A DNA stretch of 64,000 nt from Eurosta solidaginis. Lineage: Eukaryota > Arthropoda > Insecta > Diptera > Tephritidae. Positions 10,889-21,161 of the stretch are shown piece after piece. How positions within the stretch are numbered: position 1 is the stretch's first letter; every line of letters begins with the position of its first letter. Position numbers and translations under genes: made by a program. Under the pieces are notes generated by a model. The model did no database searches. It was given only the letters and a program-made list of their open reading frames with translations, and was not told the DNA's origin. The stretch is from positions 252,650,978-252,714,977 of the forward strand of contig NC_090320.1 in assembly GCF_040869045.1 (NCBI RefSeq). The letters are read 5' to 3'.

Positions 10889-12736
10889 TTTATACTTTGC
10901 TTGGACAACGGTTGGCTGTACAGGTATAAAGGAATCGAGATAGATATAGACTTCCATATATCAAAATCATCAGTATCGAAAAAAATTTGATTGAGCCATG
11001 TCCATCCGTCCGTCCGTCTGCCGTTAACACGATAACTTGAGTAAGTATTGAGATATCTTCACCAAATTTAGTACAAGAGCTTACCTGGACCCAGAATAGA
11101 TTGGTATTAAAAATGAGCGAAATCGGATGAGAACCACGCCCACTTTTTATATATACAACATTTTGGAAAACACAAAAAACCTGATTATTTAGTAAATAAT
11201 ACACCTAGAATGCTGAAATTTGACATGTGGACTGATATTGAGACTCTCGATAAAAATTTTAAAAAATTTTTAAAATGGGCGTGGCACCGCCCACTTGTGA
11301 TAAAATCAATTTTGCAAATATTATTAATCATAAATCAAACATCGTTAAACCTATCGTAACAGAATTCGGCAGAGAGGTTGGCTTTAGTATCAGGAATACT
11401 TTGAAGAAAAATTTATGAAATCGGTTAAGGACAATGCCCACTTTTACATAAAAGATTTTTAAAAGGATCGGGGACGAATAAAATAAGCTATATCTTTGCA
11501 AAAAGAGCTTTATAACAATGGTATTTCATTTCCCAAGTGAATTTATAACAATAAATAGAAAAAACTTCAAATTTTAAGAAATAGGCGTGGCACCGCCCCT
11601 TTTATGACTAAGCAATTTTCTGTGTTTCGGTAGCCATAACGCTAAGAAAAATTAACGGATCTAAATAAAATTTGGTACACAAATATTCCCTGTAGCAAGA
11701 AATATATCTAGAAATGGCCGAGATCGGTTAAAGACCACGCCCACTTTTATATAAAAGATTTTTAAAAAGGTCGTAGACGAAAATAATAAGTTATATCTTA
11801 GCGAAAAAGAACTTTGTATCAATAGAATTTTACTTTTTAAATTGAGTTATAACATTATATTTGAAAAACTTAAATTTGAAAAAAATGAGTGTGGCACTTT
11901 TTTTTTGTATAAGCAATTTTCAACGTTTCGGGAGCGATAACTCGAAGAAAAGTTTACATATCGTGACAAAATTGGGTACGCATATTTTGGTTATAGCAGA
12001 AAAATGGTAAAAACGGTAAAAATGGACGGGATCGGTTAAACATCAAGGCAACTTAGATATAAAACAAGTTTAAAAGTTTTTAAAGGGTCGTACACTAGAC
12101 GAATATCCTATAACTTAGCAAAAAATAGTTTTGAATCAATGATATTTCACTTATGTTGTTGTTGTTGTTGTTATAACGATAAGGCTGCCCCCCGAAGGCT
12201 TTGTGTTATTGATGTGATGGTCCTTTGCCGGATACATATCTGGTACGCTCCGGTAACACAGCTCCATTAAGGTGCTAGCCCAACCATCTCGGGAACGATT
12301 TATATGGCCACATTAAACCTTCAAGCCATCCCTCCCTCCCCACCCCCAAGATCCATGAGGAGCTTGGAGTCGCCAGAGCCTCGGGATGAAGCGGGATTCG
12401 CCGCTCGAAGGTGAGGTTGACAATTGGGTTTGGAGAAGCTATATATTGCGCTGGCAACCTGAAAAGTTTGCGCTACACGACCCCTTGAATCTGGTATTTT
12501 AGTCGCCTCTTACGACAGGCATACCTACCGCAGGTATATTCTAACCCCCTAACTCGCTGGGGGTATATTTCACGTATCAAGTTTTATTGTAAGAGGAAAT
12601 GGGCAGACATTTTTTTAAACGGGCGGTGCCACGTGTTATGTAGAAAAGTAATTTATCTGAAATGAAATGTGCAATTGAAGCTCACGCTGAGTATATAATG
12701 TTTGGTTATACCCGAACTTACACACCTTTATTTGTT
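10889..12736 (+). mobile_element. Helentron-like element, 300-bp-module subfamily, interrupted
   Basis: The 5' region matches the main family (GTTGGCTGTACAGGTATAAA, ATCGAGATAGATATAGAC, CCATGTCCATCCGTCCGT). The left half of the 5' hairpin has lost about 35 bp. The body is three to four imperfect modules of about 300 bp, each with CGGTTAAAGACCACGCCCA-type, TTTTTAAAAAGGTCG-type and GGCGTGGCACCGCCC-type words; module landmarks lie at about 11441, 11743 and 12052. The 3' end carries a decayed hairpin GTTTGG-TTATAC-CCGAAC and TTTATTTGTT. An (AAC)n-tailed repeat sits inside at 12151-12564 with a 9-bp target duplication. No protein is encoded, so it would depend on a helper Rep/helicase from elsewhere. 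Confidence 0.78.
12151..12564 (-). mobile_element. (AAC)n-tailed short repeat, full-looking 414-bp copy with 9-bp TSD
   Basis: The insert is flanked by ATATTTCAC at 12142-12150 and 12565-12573. Read on the minus strand it begins ACCCCCAGCGAGTTAGGGGG and ends with a (CAA/AAC)n run after CCTTATCGTTATAAC. The duplicated target and A-rich simple tail show insertion by target-primed reverse transcription. No open frame is present, so a LINE must have supplied the machinery. It could be a SINE or the 3' end of a longer LINE; I did not find convincing A and B boxes. Other copies lie at 4073-4362, 54447-54697 and 56103-56281. Confidence 0.88.
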
Positions 12737-13659
12737 ATTATTTGGAATGAGAGAGTTACATACGAAGAGATTATAAATGTTTAAAAAAAGTTCAAAATAC
12801 TCTCAGCTGATTTACATGGTATCTGTTTTTCTTTTCAGAAAGCACAAATAGATCCTAACATCTTATAAGGGTTAAAGCTGCTTCACATTCATGAATAAAT
12901 ATGTTTATATGTATTTATGTTATACTCGCTTTTTGAATCGTTCTAAACAAGGGCAAGCGCTTATGACTTAAATAAGAAAATAGCCAATTTATTTTTGCAA
13001 GATATTACGAGTGCTGTAAATGCAAACTTTCTTCATTTTTAAAAATCTTTGCTTTGTATGCACATACACTCGTCGCTTTTAAATGTTCACTTCGTATCAA
13101 AAGCAGATTTGGCAGCAAAAATAAGCAATCTGGATCTTTTTGAATTGTATCTATTTTAGATGAGAGGGCGGTTTGTTAAGTATTTAACAACAAAAAAAAA
13201 AATTCCAGTGAAAAAGAAGTTTTATGATATTTCTTAGGGGATAGCTATAATAGCGTATTGGTTTTATTATTATGAAAAATCGGAAATTGTATATTTTCTA
13301 AAAAAAAATTATTGTAATACTCAAGGTTTTCGTTTTAACTAAGCATACTTTTCCATTGCTTTTCTAGATTCAAGTATCATTTTTTCTGGAACAAAATTTA
13401 AATTTTTTCTCATTATTGGGTTGGCGTTAAATGAAGACATATATTTTATAGCTTTTCTTAACGTAATTTTCGTGACTTGATGACTAAGTTTGAACAAATA
13501 TTATACGAATGTATTTTGTGACTGTTCAAAAATTTCTAAATTATGTACATAACATATGCATTCATAATATCATATAAAATAGTTTTAAAAAATTTTAAAG
13601 TTAAACGGCTATATTGAAAAAAAAAAAATACTTACATTAAGTAATAATAATACTAAAAG
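12737..13659. other. No gene recognised; AT-rich spacer
   Basis: No protein motif was recognised. Homopolymer A runs occur at about 13190-13202, 13303-13311 and 13617-13629. Confidence 0.5.
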
Positions 13660-13910
13660 CTAGAGAATAATTAGAGTAAAATTTCTATTGATAATCATAA
13701 GTAAAACCAACTGAACCTTAATCAGGTTATGCTACGTCTCATATTTTTAAAAATTTTCCGCGCCCAATGCTTTTATTTAATCCTTTGATCAAAGCCCTTG
13801 AGTGAGATGACCAGTAACTAGGACCTACCTAATTATTACTTTCTGTAAATATTATTTTCAATAAAAACGTTTAACTAAAAATTTTGTTTAATTATTTTAT
13901 TTTCAAGTTT
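13660..13910 (+). repeat. Unclassified repeat end, same family as 26911-27215
   Basis: CAACTGAACCTTAATCAGGT, GCTTTTATTTAATCC, ACTAGGACCTACCTAATTAT and TTTTCAATAAAAACGTTTAA match, with substitutions, the plus strand at about 26990-27190. The AATAAAA close to the end could be a retroelement polyadenylation signal, which would suit an LTR. That is inference. Confidence 0.65.
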
Positions 13911-13944
13911 TCTAGTCTTTATTTAATTGCCTATTTTTCCCATT

Positions 13945-14298
13945 GGCGGCCACCGTGGTGTGATGGTAGCGTGCTCCGCCTATCACACCGTATGCCCTGG
14001 GTTCACACCCCGGGCAAAGCAACATCAAAATTTTAGAAATAAGGTTTTTCAATTAGAAGAAAATTTGTCTAAGCGGGGTCGCCCCTCGGCAGTGTTTGGC
14101 AAGCACTCCGGGTGTATTTTTGCCATAAAAAGCTTCCAGTGAAAACTCATCTGCCTTGCAGATGCCGTTCGGAGTCGGCATAAAACATGTAGGTCTCATC
14201 CGGCCAATTTGTTGGGAAAATCAATAGGAGCTCGACGCAAATTGGAAGAGAAACTCGGCCTTAGATCTCTTCGGAGGTTATCGCGCCTTACATTTATT
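13945..14298 (+). mobile_element. SINE-A, near full-length copy with A-box and B-box-like sites
   Basis: The head GGCGGCCACCGTGGTGTGAT resembles a tRNA. An A-box-like TGGTGTGATGG lies at 13956-13966 and a B-box-like GGTTCACACCC at 14000-14010, about 33 bp apart as in tRNA genes. The body has no tRNA fold. The tail ends GGTTATCGCGCCTTACATTT. RNA polymerase III transcription and LINE-driven mobilisation are established for tRNA-derived SINEs; here they are inferred. Other copies: 2304-2608, 3031-3172, 19600-19959, and a 3' piece at 42853-42925. Confidence 0.88.
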
Positions 14299-14299
14299 T

Positions 14300-14896
14300 A
14301 TTTTTATTATTTCTCATTATATTTAGTTTATTTAGTGAGTCATTATTACCAGGACTCTTTCCTGACAACTTGTTACAATGTAAGTCCTCAATACATAATC
14401 CTTCCAAAGACTTTACTCGACTCGGTGCCACGTATGCTTGTTCCTCCTCGGACTCTAAAGTATTTTGATGTTACTATCATGTCACTTGAGCTAAATCGGA
14501 CCACAAATAAGAGTATTTTTAATATCTCTATCCTTACCGCACCAAGGGGGATTTTTTTCATAAAGGGATTTCTATTTTTGTACGTAATATGTGTTCTAAA
14601 TAAAAGCCTAATCGGAGCACAAATACGATTTTTTTGAATATATCGATACCTGCGCTACCTAGCGGCACTTTTTTCATAGGTAGCTTTCTATTCATGTATG
14701 CATTATGTATTCCAAATATGAGCCAAATCGGACCAAAAATACGATTTTTTGAAATATTTCAATCCATGGGCGACCTATCGCAGTTTTTTGTATAATTGCA
14801 TTGCCATCGGGTTTTGAACTATATTCCAAGTTTCAAACTTGGAGCTTATCGACTGGCCGATACACATAGTCAAGTCAAATAAAACCGTTTAAAAAT
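14300..14896 (+). repeat. Unclassified repeat with about 117-bp tandem units, three diverged copies
   Basis: Units contain ATGAGCCAAATCGGACCA, CTACCTAGCGGCACTTTTTT and GCTTTCTATTCATGTATGCA. They are the inverse orientation of the array at 26200-26830. The left flank (CCTTCCAAAGACTTTACTCG) also matches the reverse complement of 26868-26906. The right end TAAAACCGTTTAAAAATG matches the reverse complement of the start of that element near 26050. This is therefore a second, more decayed copy of one element. Confidence 0.7.
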
Positions 14897-15068
14897 GTTA
14901 TGTGAACTTTGAAATCCTACTAAATATTTCTTTCCTTGTTGCCTCAACAGAAAAAGCAAACAAAGGAATACGATCTCATGCTCAGCTTACTCTTGCACAG
15001 CTTGTACGGCGAGTTCATAAGGTATTCGGAAGTTGCTGAAAAAAATTATTTATTTTAAAGCTCACTTG

Positions 15069-15534
15069 ATATAGTGATATCCCGGGTAACTGTCAAGCGG
15101 ATCTCTTAGCCCGCATCGGTACAACTTAACCGGATGAAGATGGCTGTAGGTATTTCGGGATTCCGCTGGCTCACCTATCAATGGTCATTGGGATTTTGAC
15201 AGTGCCCTGCCTATGGGTATCCATGGGGTATGTATCAATATACTCGAAACTCCATCCTGCTGCAGCTGTATGGAGGATGATGAGGTGGAATCGCCAAATT
15301 GCCCAGCTTTTGCCAGAACTAGACGAAAGTACTTCGGTCGCAACTCACTTGGATCTCCCGAGGATTTATCCAAAGTTGAGATCGGTATCATTCGGAGCTT
15401 TATCGTTGCTACCCAACGATTCTCTAAGTAGCTAGATCTTAGTACCGTTATTTTTGGTGTATGTGTTATCACAACGGACCTTCGTGTTGACCAAGTGAGC
15501 TATCCTTATCAGGACAGCTACCACCTAACCTAAC
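15069..15534 (+). pseudogene. LOA-type LINE 3' end: end of RNase H, zinc motif, 3' UTR
   Basis: DIPGNCQADLLARIGTT (about 15079-15130) is the end of an RNase H domain and is nearly identical to the sequence at 63790-63840. After a frameshift, C-x2-C-MEDDEVESPNCPAFART (about 15263-15330) gives the C-terminal zinc motif, and EIGIIRSFIVATQRFSK leads to a TAG stop at about 15429-15431. A roughly 100-bp 3' UTR ends in CACCTAACCTAACC. It is 5'-truncated near 15070. This copy supplies the 3' end missing from the element cut by the right edge of the window. Confidence 0.85.
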
Positions 15535-15559
15535 CGACTGCTTTTATACTGGCTTTTGT

Positions 15560-17022
15560 TAAGGAAGCTAAATCTTTGTTTAAAAATCTTTCGGAAATTT
15601 AATCTGCAGCATGGTTGTGATTCCTAATGATCAAGTATGAAAACACGAACGAGTACATAGAATTTATACAGTTGCTACCCTGCAGGGATAACTTATAAGG
15701 TTACCATGGCATTTTCCAAAAGGTGCTATAGCACAGATAAATTCTTCTGAACAAACTTATTGTCAAGCTCGTTCATTTCCAATTAAGTGCTAAACCGGTG
15801 AAAATGTATCCTATGGCCAAGACATGTATAAAACAGTAATCACACAATCCTAACTTATGAAGCTTTTTTATATCGGAAAGCTATAGACAAAAAGACCAAT
15901 CACTGTAGGGTAGGGAAGGTGTAAAAGCTAGCATGGCTGGGAGCATCAGGCACAGTGAGTAGCGCACCACAGGAAGGGATAAACGTTATATTTCGCTTCA
16001 TACGTGTACGCGACGATACTAGATGAAATGAAAAGAGGACGACAAAGGGGTTCAAATCTAACAGCGACAATGTAACAACGGTTGCAGACTTTCATGTGCA
16101 TAAGTTATTCTACGAGAGATAATTAGGAGGAATGCCTGTGCAGCAGAAAAGGCCGTAAAATCTACATATACGGTTCGAAAGGGGATTGGAATTCATTCAA
16201 AGCGTCTGCAGGTAAATCAGTCGCACCTATTTCTGACGCGAGAAGTGTCTACCAGGTGAAAATCTGTGCCAAAAAGAAAGAAACTACACTTCTCTAGAAC
16301 AATATGCACCCAGGCAACCATGGAATGAACTTTTGGCAGCCTTAAATGCATTAGAATTAAACGCGAAACAACGAGTTCCTGCGGAGGTGTCGAGCTTTGC
16401 TTCGCTCAATAAGTCTCTCTGTTTCATCCATGTGCAACTAGATATTGAAAAAAATTAATGTTTAGATGAGATGGCCAAGAAATATTCAGAAATTAGGATA
16501 AGCGTTGCGGACAGGTTCGTATGATCACTGTTGCGTTCTCTCCTGAGGAAAATTGAAAAATTAGGGCTTAGGGCAACGGAATTATTGTGGGTCTACTAGG
16601 ATAGTTTCGACGTTTCAAGGTCTTTATGGACATTTATGGAAAGGACGGTAACAAGCCTCCTTCTCAAGGTGAACAAATCTGGACCGAGAGTATTAACAAT
16701 TGTCATCACTGGTCATTGCGCTATATCACCAATGCACCGACAGTGACAAATATCACTTAGCTTGCTATGGAGCGGCTCTCAAGATGAGGAGGAATGTAAG
16801 TTGGTTCATCAATTTCCCTGTCCTCAACTGCTAACAATGCTACTCACATTTCTGAGCACAAGATTTATCGACAGTTTGGCAGTGGTTGGAAAACACATCA
16901 AAAAAGAAGGTGGTATATTGGTGACAACTGGAGAGTTATCTGGTTATTCGAACAATTTACAACAAAGTTTCCGAATGGAGGTATGGGAGATTTTCCATGC
17001 ACGCTTTCTTAATCTAACCTAA
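15560..17022 (+). pseudogene. Decayed RNase H-type LINE relic, C-terminal half
   Basis: Coding traces are weak but ordered. YIYGSKGDW (about 16165-16192) is an RNase H first-acid site with Asp changed. WNELLAALNALELNAK follows near 16320-16370 and LDEMAKKYSEIRISV near 16462-16510. VLTIVITGHCAISP (about 16693-16735) is the TGHC segment seen before the zinc motif of R1/LOA/I-type LINEs. DEEECKLVHQFPCPQL then reads as a broken zinc motif in the frame 16762-17022. Many stops are present. The left boundary is uncertain and the clade is not resolved. Confidence 0.55.
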
Positions 17023-17084
17023 TATATTCTGTTGAAAAAAAAATATAATTTTATATTGTGTATTGTGTGATTAATTGATAAAAA

Positions 17085-17690
17085 AGTTATTATTTACTTA
17101 TTTACTTAATTGGCGCTTAACTGTTTTAACCGTCATCGCCGTCCAACAGAGCGCGTCAATTGACTCCTTGCTCTGCCAACTGGCGATAATTGGTCACAAC
17201 GAGAGTATTCTCATCGTTTTCCGCCTAGTTCTTCCAGCGGAGTTGGGGCCACCCTCTTCCTCTGCTTCCATAAGCGGATTTCGATTAAAATACTTTCTTA
17301 GCCGGAGCATCATCTTTCATTTACATAACACTCTCAGAGTCATTTCATCTGATGTTGTCATGGTACGTGCTTCTGCACAATATAGCAGGACGGGCACGAT
17401 AAGTGACTTGTGTAGTATGATTTTCATTTGCCGAGAGAGGACCTTACTTTTCAAATGCCTTTCTAGTTCAAATTAGCACTTATTGGCAAGAGTGTTTCTT
17501 CACTGGATTTTTGAACTGATGTTGTTGTTAACTGGTTCCCAAAAACACGAAGCCTTTTACCTTTTCGAAATTATGGCTGCCAACAGTAGCGTGGATGCCA
17601 AGGCGCATATGAGCTAACTCTTTGCTCGATGACAGCAGATACTTCGTTTTGTCCTCATTCGCCATCAAACCCATTTTTAACGATTATTTT
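17085..17690 (-). pseudogene. RTE-clade LINE fragment with internal deletion
   Basis: On the minus strand, MGLMANEDKTKYLLSSS (RT palm end) precedes KELAHMRLGIHATVG and NFEKVKGF, then the C-terminal half with KVLSRQMKII, IVPVLLYCAEARTMTTSDE, KDDAPAKKVF and a degraded end. The block containing LRWLGHVMRM is deleted between about 17310 and 17330. The plus-strand left end TTTACTTATTTACTTAATTG is the reverse of the short-repeat tail. It covers slightly more of the RT than the copy at 5815-6460 but is far more damaged. Confidence 0.8.
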
Positions 17691-18399
17691 TCCCAAAAAA
17701 AAGGATTCCGGTAAGTAACTTACTTCCAGTTAACTTCAACAAATAAGCTACTACATGGTTGGAAAGTAATGTATTGAAATTCAGTGCATAGTTTGCCATA
17801 CAAAAATTTTAGCTATGTCTTAAAATACTTTTTTCCCTTCACGCCGTATTTAAGATAGTGTTTTTAACTCTTTCAGTTTTAAAAAATGGCAAAAGGTAAG
17901 CAATTACACGTTTTTTCTCTTTTACCTAGGTCTCATTTCACGCATTCAGAGTAAAACCCGATTATATTTGACAGTTAATTTCATCAGGTGCATCGCTGAT
18001 ATGAATTATGATTTTTTAACAGCAACATATATTATTATGACTGTTTGTAAAAAGCTAAGTGATTTTGGGACATCAACTAATTCATGCAATTATTTATTGT
18101 TTGGTCTTTTCAAGGAGAAGTTGGAAAACAAGTTTTAGTTACTGCGCGGTGAGCTTCTTTTCCTGCTGGGTAATAATAAAAATTTCTAAGATACATATAT
18201 AAAATATATGCAATTTATCAAAAACTTCTTGCTAGCATACATAGAGACAAATAGCAGGTAGCTCGTGATCTTTTGATTGCTCTTATTTGTTGCGACGTTG
18301 ACATCAATAAATTGAGTGACATATCAAAGCCCAAAAGTGATGGGAAAAACCCCATCTAGTCAGCTGAACAAGTACAAGTGTACAGGTAAATCCGATTAA
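17691..18399. other. No gene recognised
   Basis: AT-rich sequence between the RTE fragment and the piggyBac TIR. No motif was recognised. TTAA at 18396-18399 is the left target duplication of the piggyBac element. Confidence 0.5.
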
Positions 18400-18584
18400 C
18401 CCATTTACGCCCAAACAAAGATCGTTAGTATTTTTTTATATTTATTTGCAGTTTTGTCATTTTACAAATCACATTAATTAAGTTTAGTATTACAAATTTA
18501 CGAAAAAGTGATAAAAGTTGACTTTTGAGGGTGTACTTTATTTAGTACAGCGGGCACTTATGAGTGATATATTTTAAAACATTC

Positions 18585-20230
18585 TTTGTCAATGTATAAC
18601 GTTTTTTGTCATCCTGTACATTTTCATTTTATTCGCGTATGACACAAAACATATCGTAGTTGTTTGGGAAGCTTTCCAGGGTTATTTCCGTTGTTCCTGT
18701 TTGGACCTGCTACGATACAGCCGGATGGACGAGCTTTGTTGACGTTACGGTTCTTAAGGTAGCTCCGAGCAATGTGCCTTCTGAAAGCCAATTGGTCGAA
18801 CCTATTTTCTCTAGATAAAGTATGTAGACGCCAAGTGTTAGATATGTCATATCAAGCATGTATGTGAAGATAACCCACCACCATTTTTACTACGAATACC
18901 AATGCGATTTTCACGCATTGTACCAGTTGCTTTATATCCAGTTTCTTTCAAGTCTCGCAGTAAATCACAATTAGTAAGAAAATTGTCAAAATAAATTGTA
19001 TGTTCCTCAGTATCGAAGGCATTTTTAGTAACAACGATTTGCCAACTCTATGACCTTTTGAGGTGACAGATGATTTTCCGCAATATACATCAAAAACATA
19101 GGAGTAAGCATCAGAACTGGCTGCTACCCAGTTTTTGTAATCGAATCTAATTGACTTACCTCGAATGAATTGCTTAGAGGGATGGTGGCCATAATATTTT
19201 ATCATTGATTCGAGGATCGAAATGTTCTCATGAAATATCCCGTTCTGACAAAAGTTTTGAATCAATAGGTCACGCAGGAGTCTAATTTTGAACATCTTAT
19301 CATTGGAAGTATATGCAAGGCTATTATCAACTAAGTGAAAATTTCGTTTCGTGACATACCGTTCGACACAATAGAATCTTCAAGATCTTCATTATAACTC
19401 CAATATTGGCGCTCACGTGGTAGTCTACGATAGCCAGATAGTATTAGGATACCCAAAAATCTCCGTAGGTCATCATCGTCCAGTACGAAGTCATGCCTAT
19501 TATTTTAGGCAGCATACAGGTTAGTGTTCTGCTTGATCAAATGGAGTACCTCCTCATCAAATATTTTTTCAAAAATCTCTACCGACGAAAGGTTAGGTAA
19601 AAAAAAATAAATGTAAGGCGCGATAACCTCCGAAGAGATCTAAGGCCGAGCTTCTCTTCCAATTTGCGTCGTGCTCCTATTTATTTTCCCTACAAATTGG
19701 CTGGACGGGACCTGCATGTTTTATGCCGACTCCGAACGGCATCTGCAAGGCAGATGAGTTTTCACTGTGAGCTTTTCATGGCAGAAATATACCCGGAGCG
19801 CTTGCTAAACACTGCCGAGGGGCGACCACGCTTAGAAAAATTTTCTTCTAATTGAAAAACCTTCTTTCTAAAATTTTGATGTTGCTTTGCCCGGGGTGTG
19901 AACTCAGGGCATACGGTGCGTTAGGCGGAGCATGCTACCATCACACCACGGTGGCCGCCAGGTTAGGTAGCCGAAAGGTTAGGTAGCTGTTCAATACCTT
20001 CGACTTTTCGCGATGAGCAGTCATTATTCATAAACTGGGAGGAGTAAGGCGGCGTGCATTTTTCCATTTTGGCCGTGAGTCAGACGTATTTAAACGTCTT
20101 CTTTTGCTACACAAGGGTTCGTCAACACTATCATTCCATTCAGAATCGTCATCGAAATTCGCATTACGGTGCATGAACATACATATCACATGTGCCCATT
20201 GTACTAAAAAAGCGACAGTTGACAAAATGA
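18585..20230 (-). pseudogene. piggyBac transposase pseudogene
   Basis: On the minus strand the order is: an acidic N-terminus (DDDSEWNDSVDEP, near 20130), the SINE insertion, ILSGYRRLPRERQYW with NEDLEDSIV and MSRNE (about 19380-19480), IRLLRDLLIQNFCQNG (about 19240-19290), then ESMIKYYG, KPI-like GKSIRFDYKNWVA and YVFDVYCGK, the RNase H-like DDE core start. LRDLKETGYKATGTMRENR (about 18910-18965) and FDQLAFRRHIARSYLKNRN (about 18770-18830) follow. The first catalytic Asp of the family IDES motif is replaced: the copy reads ILES (about 19207-19218). The region with YNxxMGGVD is missing and there are several frameshifts. It is a dead relative of the copy at 60868-61653. Confidence 0.87.
19600..19959 (-). 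mobile_element. SINE-A inserted in the piggyBac transposase, 10-bp TSD
   Basis: The copy is flanked by AGGTTAGGTA at 19590-19599 and 19960-19969. It is full length in reverse orientation, from the head GGCGGCCACCGTGG (reverse of 19946-19959) to the TTATCGCGCCTTACATTT tail and an A-rich end. The B-box reads GAGTTCACACCCC. It disrupts the N-terminal third of the transposase. Similarity to 13945-14298 is high, so it is one of the younger SINE copies. Confidence 0.92.
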
Positions 20231-20572
20231 TTTCCTAAATCCTGCAAATCACAAACATTTACACGCACGGCACTAAATAAGATTAGCTTTGTCTTTTTGC
20301 ACTTTAAAATTATGAATATTTAAATGATATTTCCAATATTTTAATGAAAAATCGCTAATTTTTCTTCTGACTAATTCCAAAGTGAAAACTACATGTGCAA
20401 ATGTCAAAATCTGGAGTCGTCTGTTATACCAATTTATCTGTAATCTTAGGCAAAACGAAAATAATATTACAAGGTGGCTGCACATCTAACTAGTTTTGTT
20501 ATAAAATCGTAGCAAAATTTTAGGCATGGCTTGTATTGGTGTCGTTTATATAGTACAGAGAGCGCAAATGGG

Positions 20573-21161
20573 TTAACATAAGTTAGCTTGTCATATATAA
20601 ACCACATTTTACAATAGGATTAATATCACAAATATATTCATAAAATACGTTACTACTTATGAACGGAAATATGTAGCAAAATATCGCACCTAATCAATTA
20701 GAATAATCAAGTTAGGATGAAAAGTTACATAGTTCCCTTATCAAATATATTTTCATGACTTCACCGCTAATATTTAATGGTCAAAAAGGATTTATTAGAA
20801 AAACCAAACGAATATCCTTTTTCTGCATACCACTGTCTGAAAGCGTACCTTACATTTAATAAGAAAGTATTTCAAGCATTTTCAAAGGCAGGCATATTTT
20901 GCAAGGGCTTATTATCAAATCACCCTGTTCTTCTAGCATACCAGATTCGATAAGCATGTTCTCGTGGCCTGTATACTATTCCCATTGTCAGATCTCTTTG
21001 GTGGATATTTCGCAAGGCATTTAGTTTACGATATTGGATATATTGGGTATATTAGGAAAAAGTGTTACCCTTGTTTGCTTCATATATATGTTTTCATACA
21101 TTTAATGTAGTAAGGGCAACCCCCGCTTAATTCATACAAATAGAAAACATTGGTAAATTCT
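20573..21161. other. No gene recognised
   Basis: AT-rich sequence between the right TTAA of the piggyBac element and a Helentron-like element. No motif was recognised. Confidence 0.5.

Larger units (their letters stand above)
18400..20572 (-). mobile_element. piggyBac-like DNA transposon with TTAA target site and TIRs
   Basis: TTAA at 18396-18399 and 20573-20576 brackets a unit that begins CCCATTTACGCCC (18400-18412) and ends with the inverse of CCCATTTGCGC (20562-20572). TTAA duplication and CCC-starting ends are the signature of piggyBac. A subterminal word AGTACAG occurs near both ends (18544 and 20552). A transposase relic lies between them on the minus strand. A SINE-A copy of about 360 bp sits inside. 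Without the SINE the element would be about 1.8 kb, shorter than usual for an autonomous piggyBac, in keeping with a coding deletion. Confidence 0.88.

Noticed and set aside
13945..14020. A tRNA gene
   Set aside because: A- and B-box-like sites are present, but no acceptor or anticodon stem forms and the sequence continues as a dispersed repeat, so it is a SINE head.
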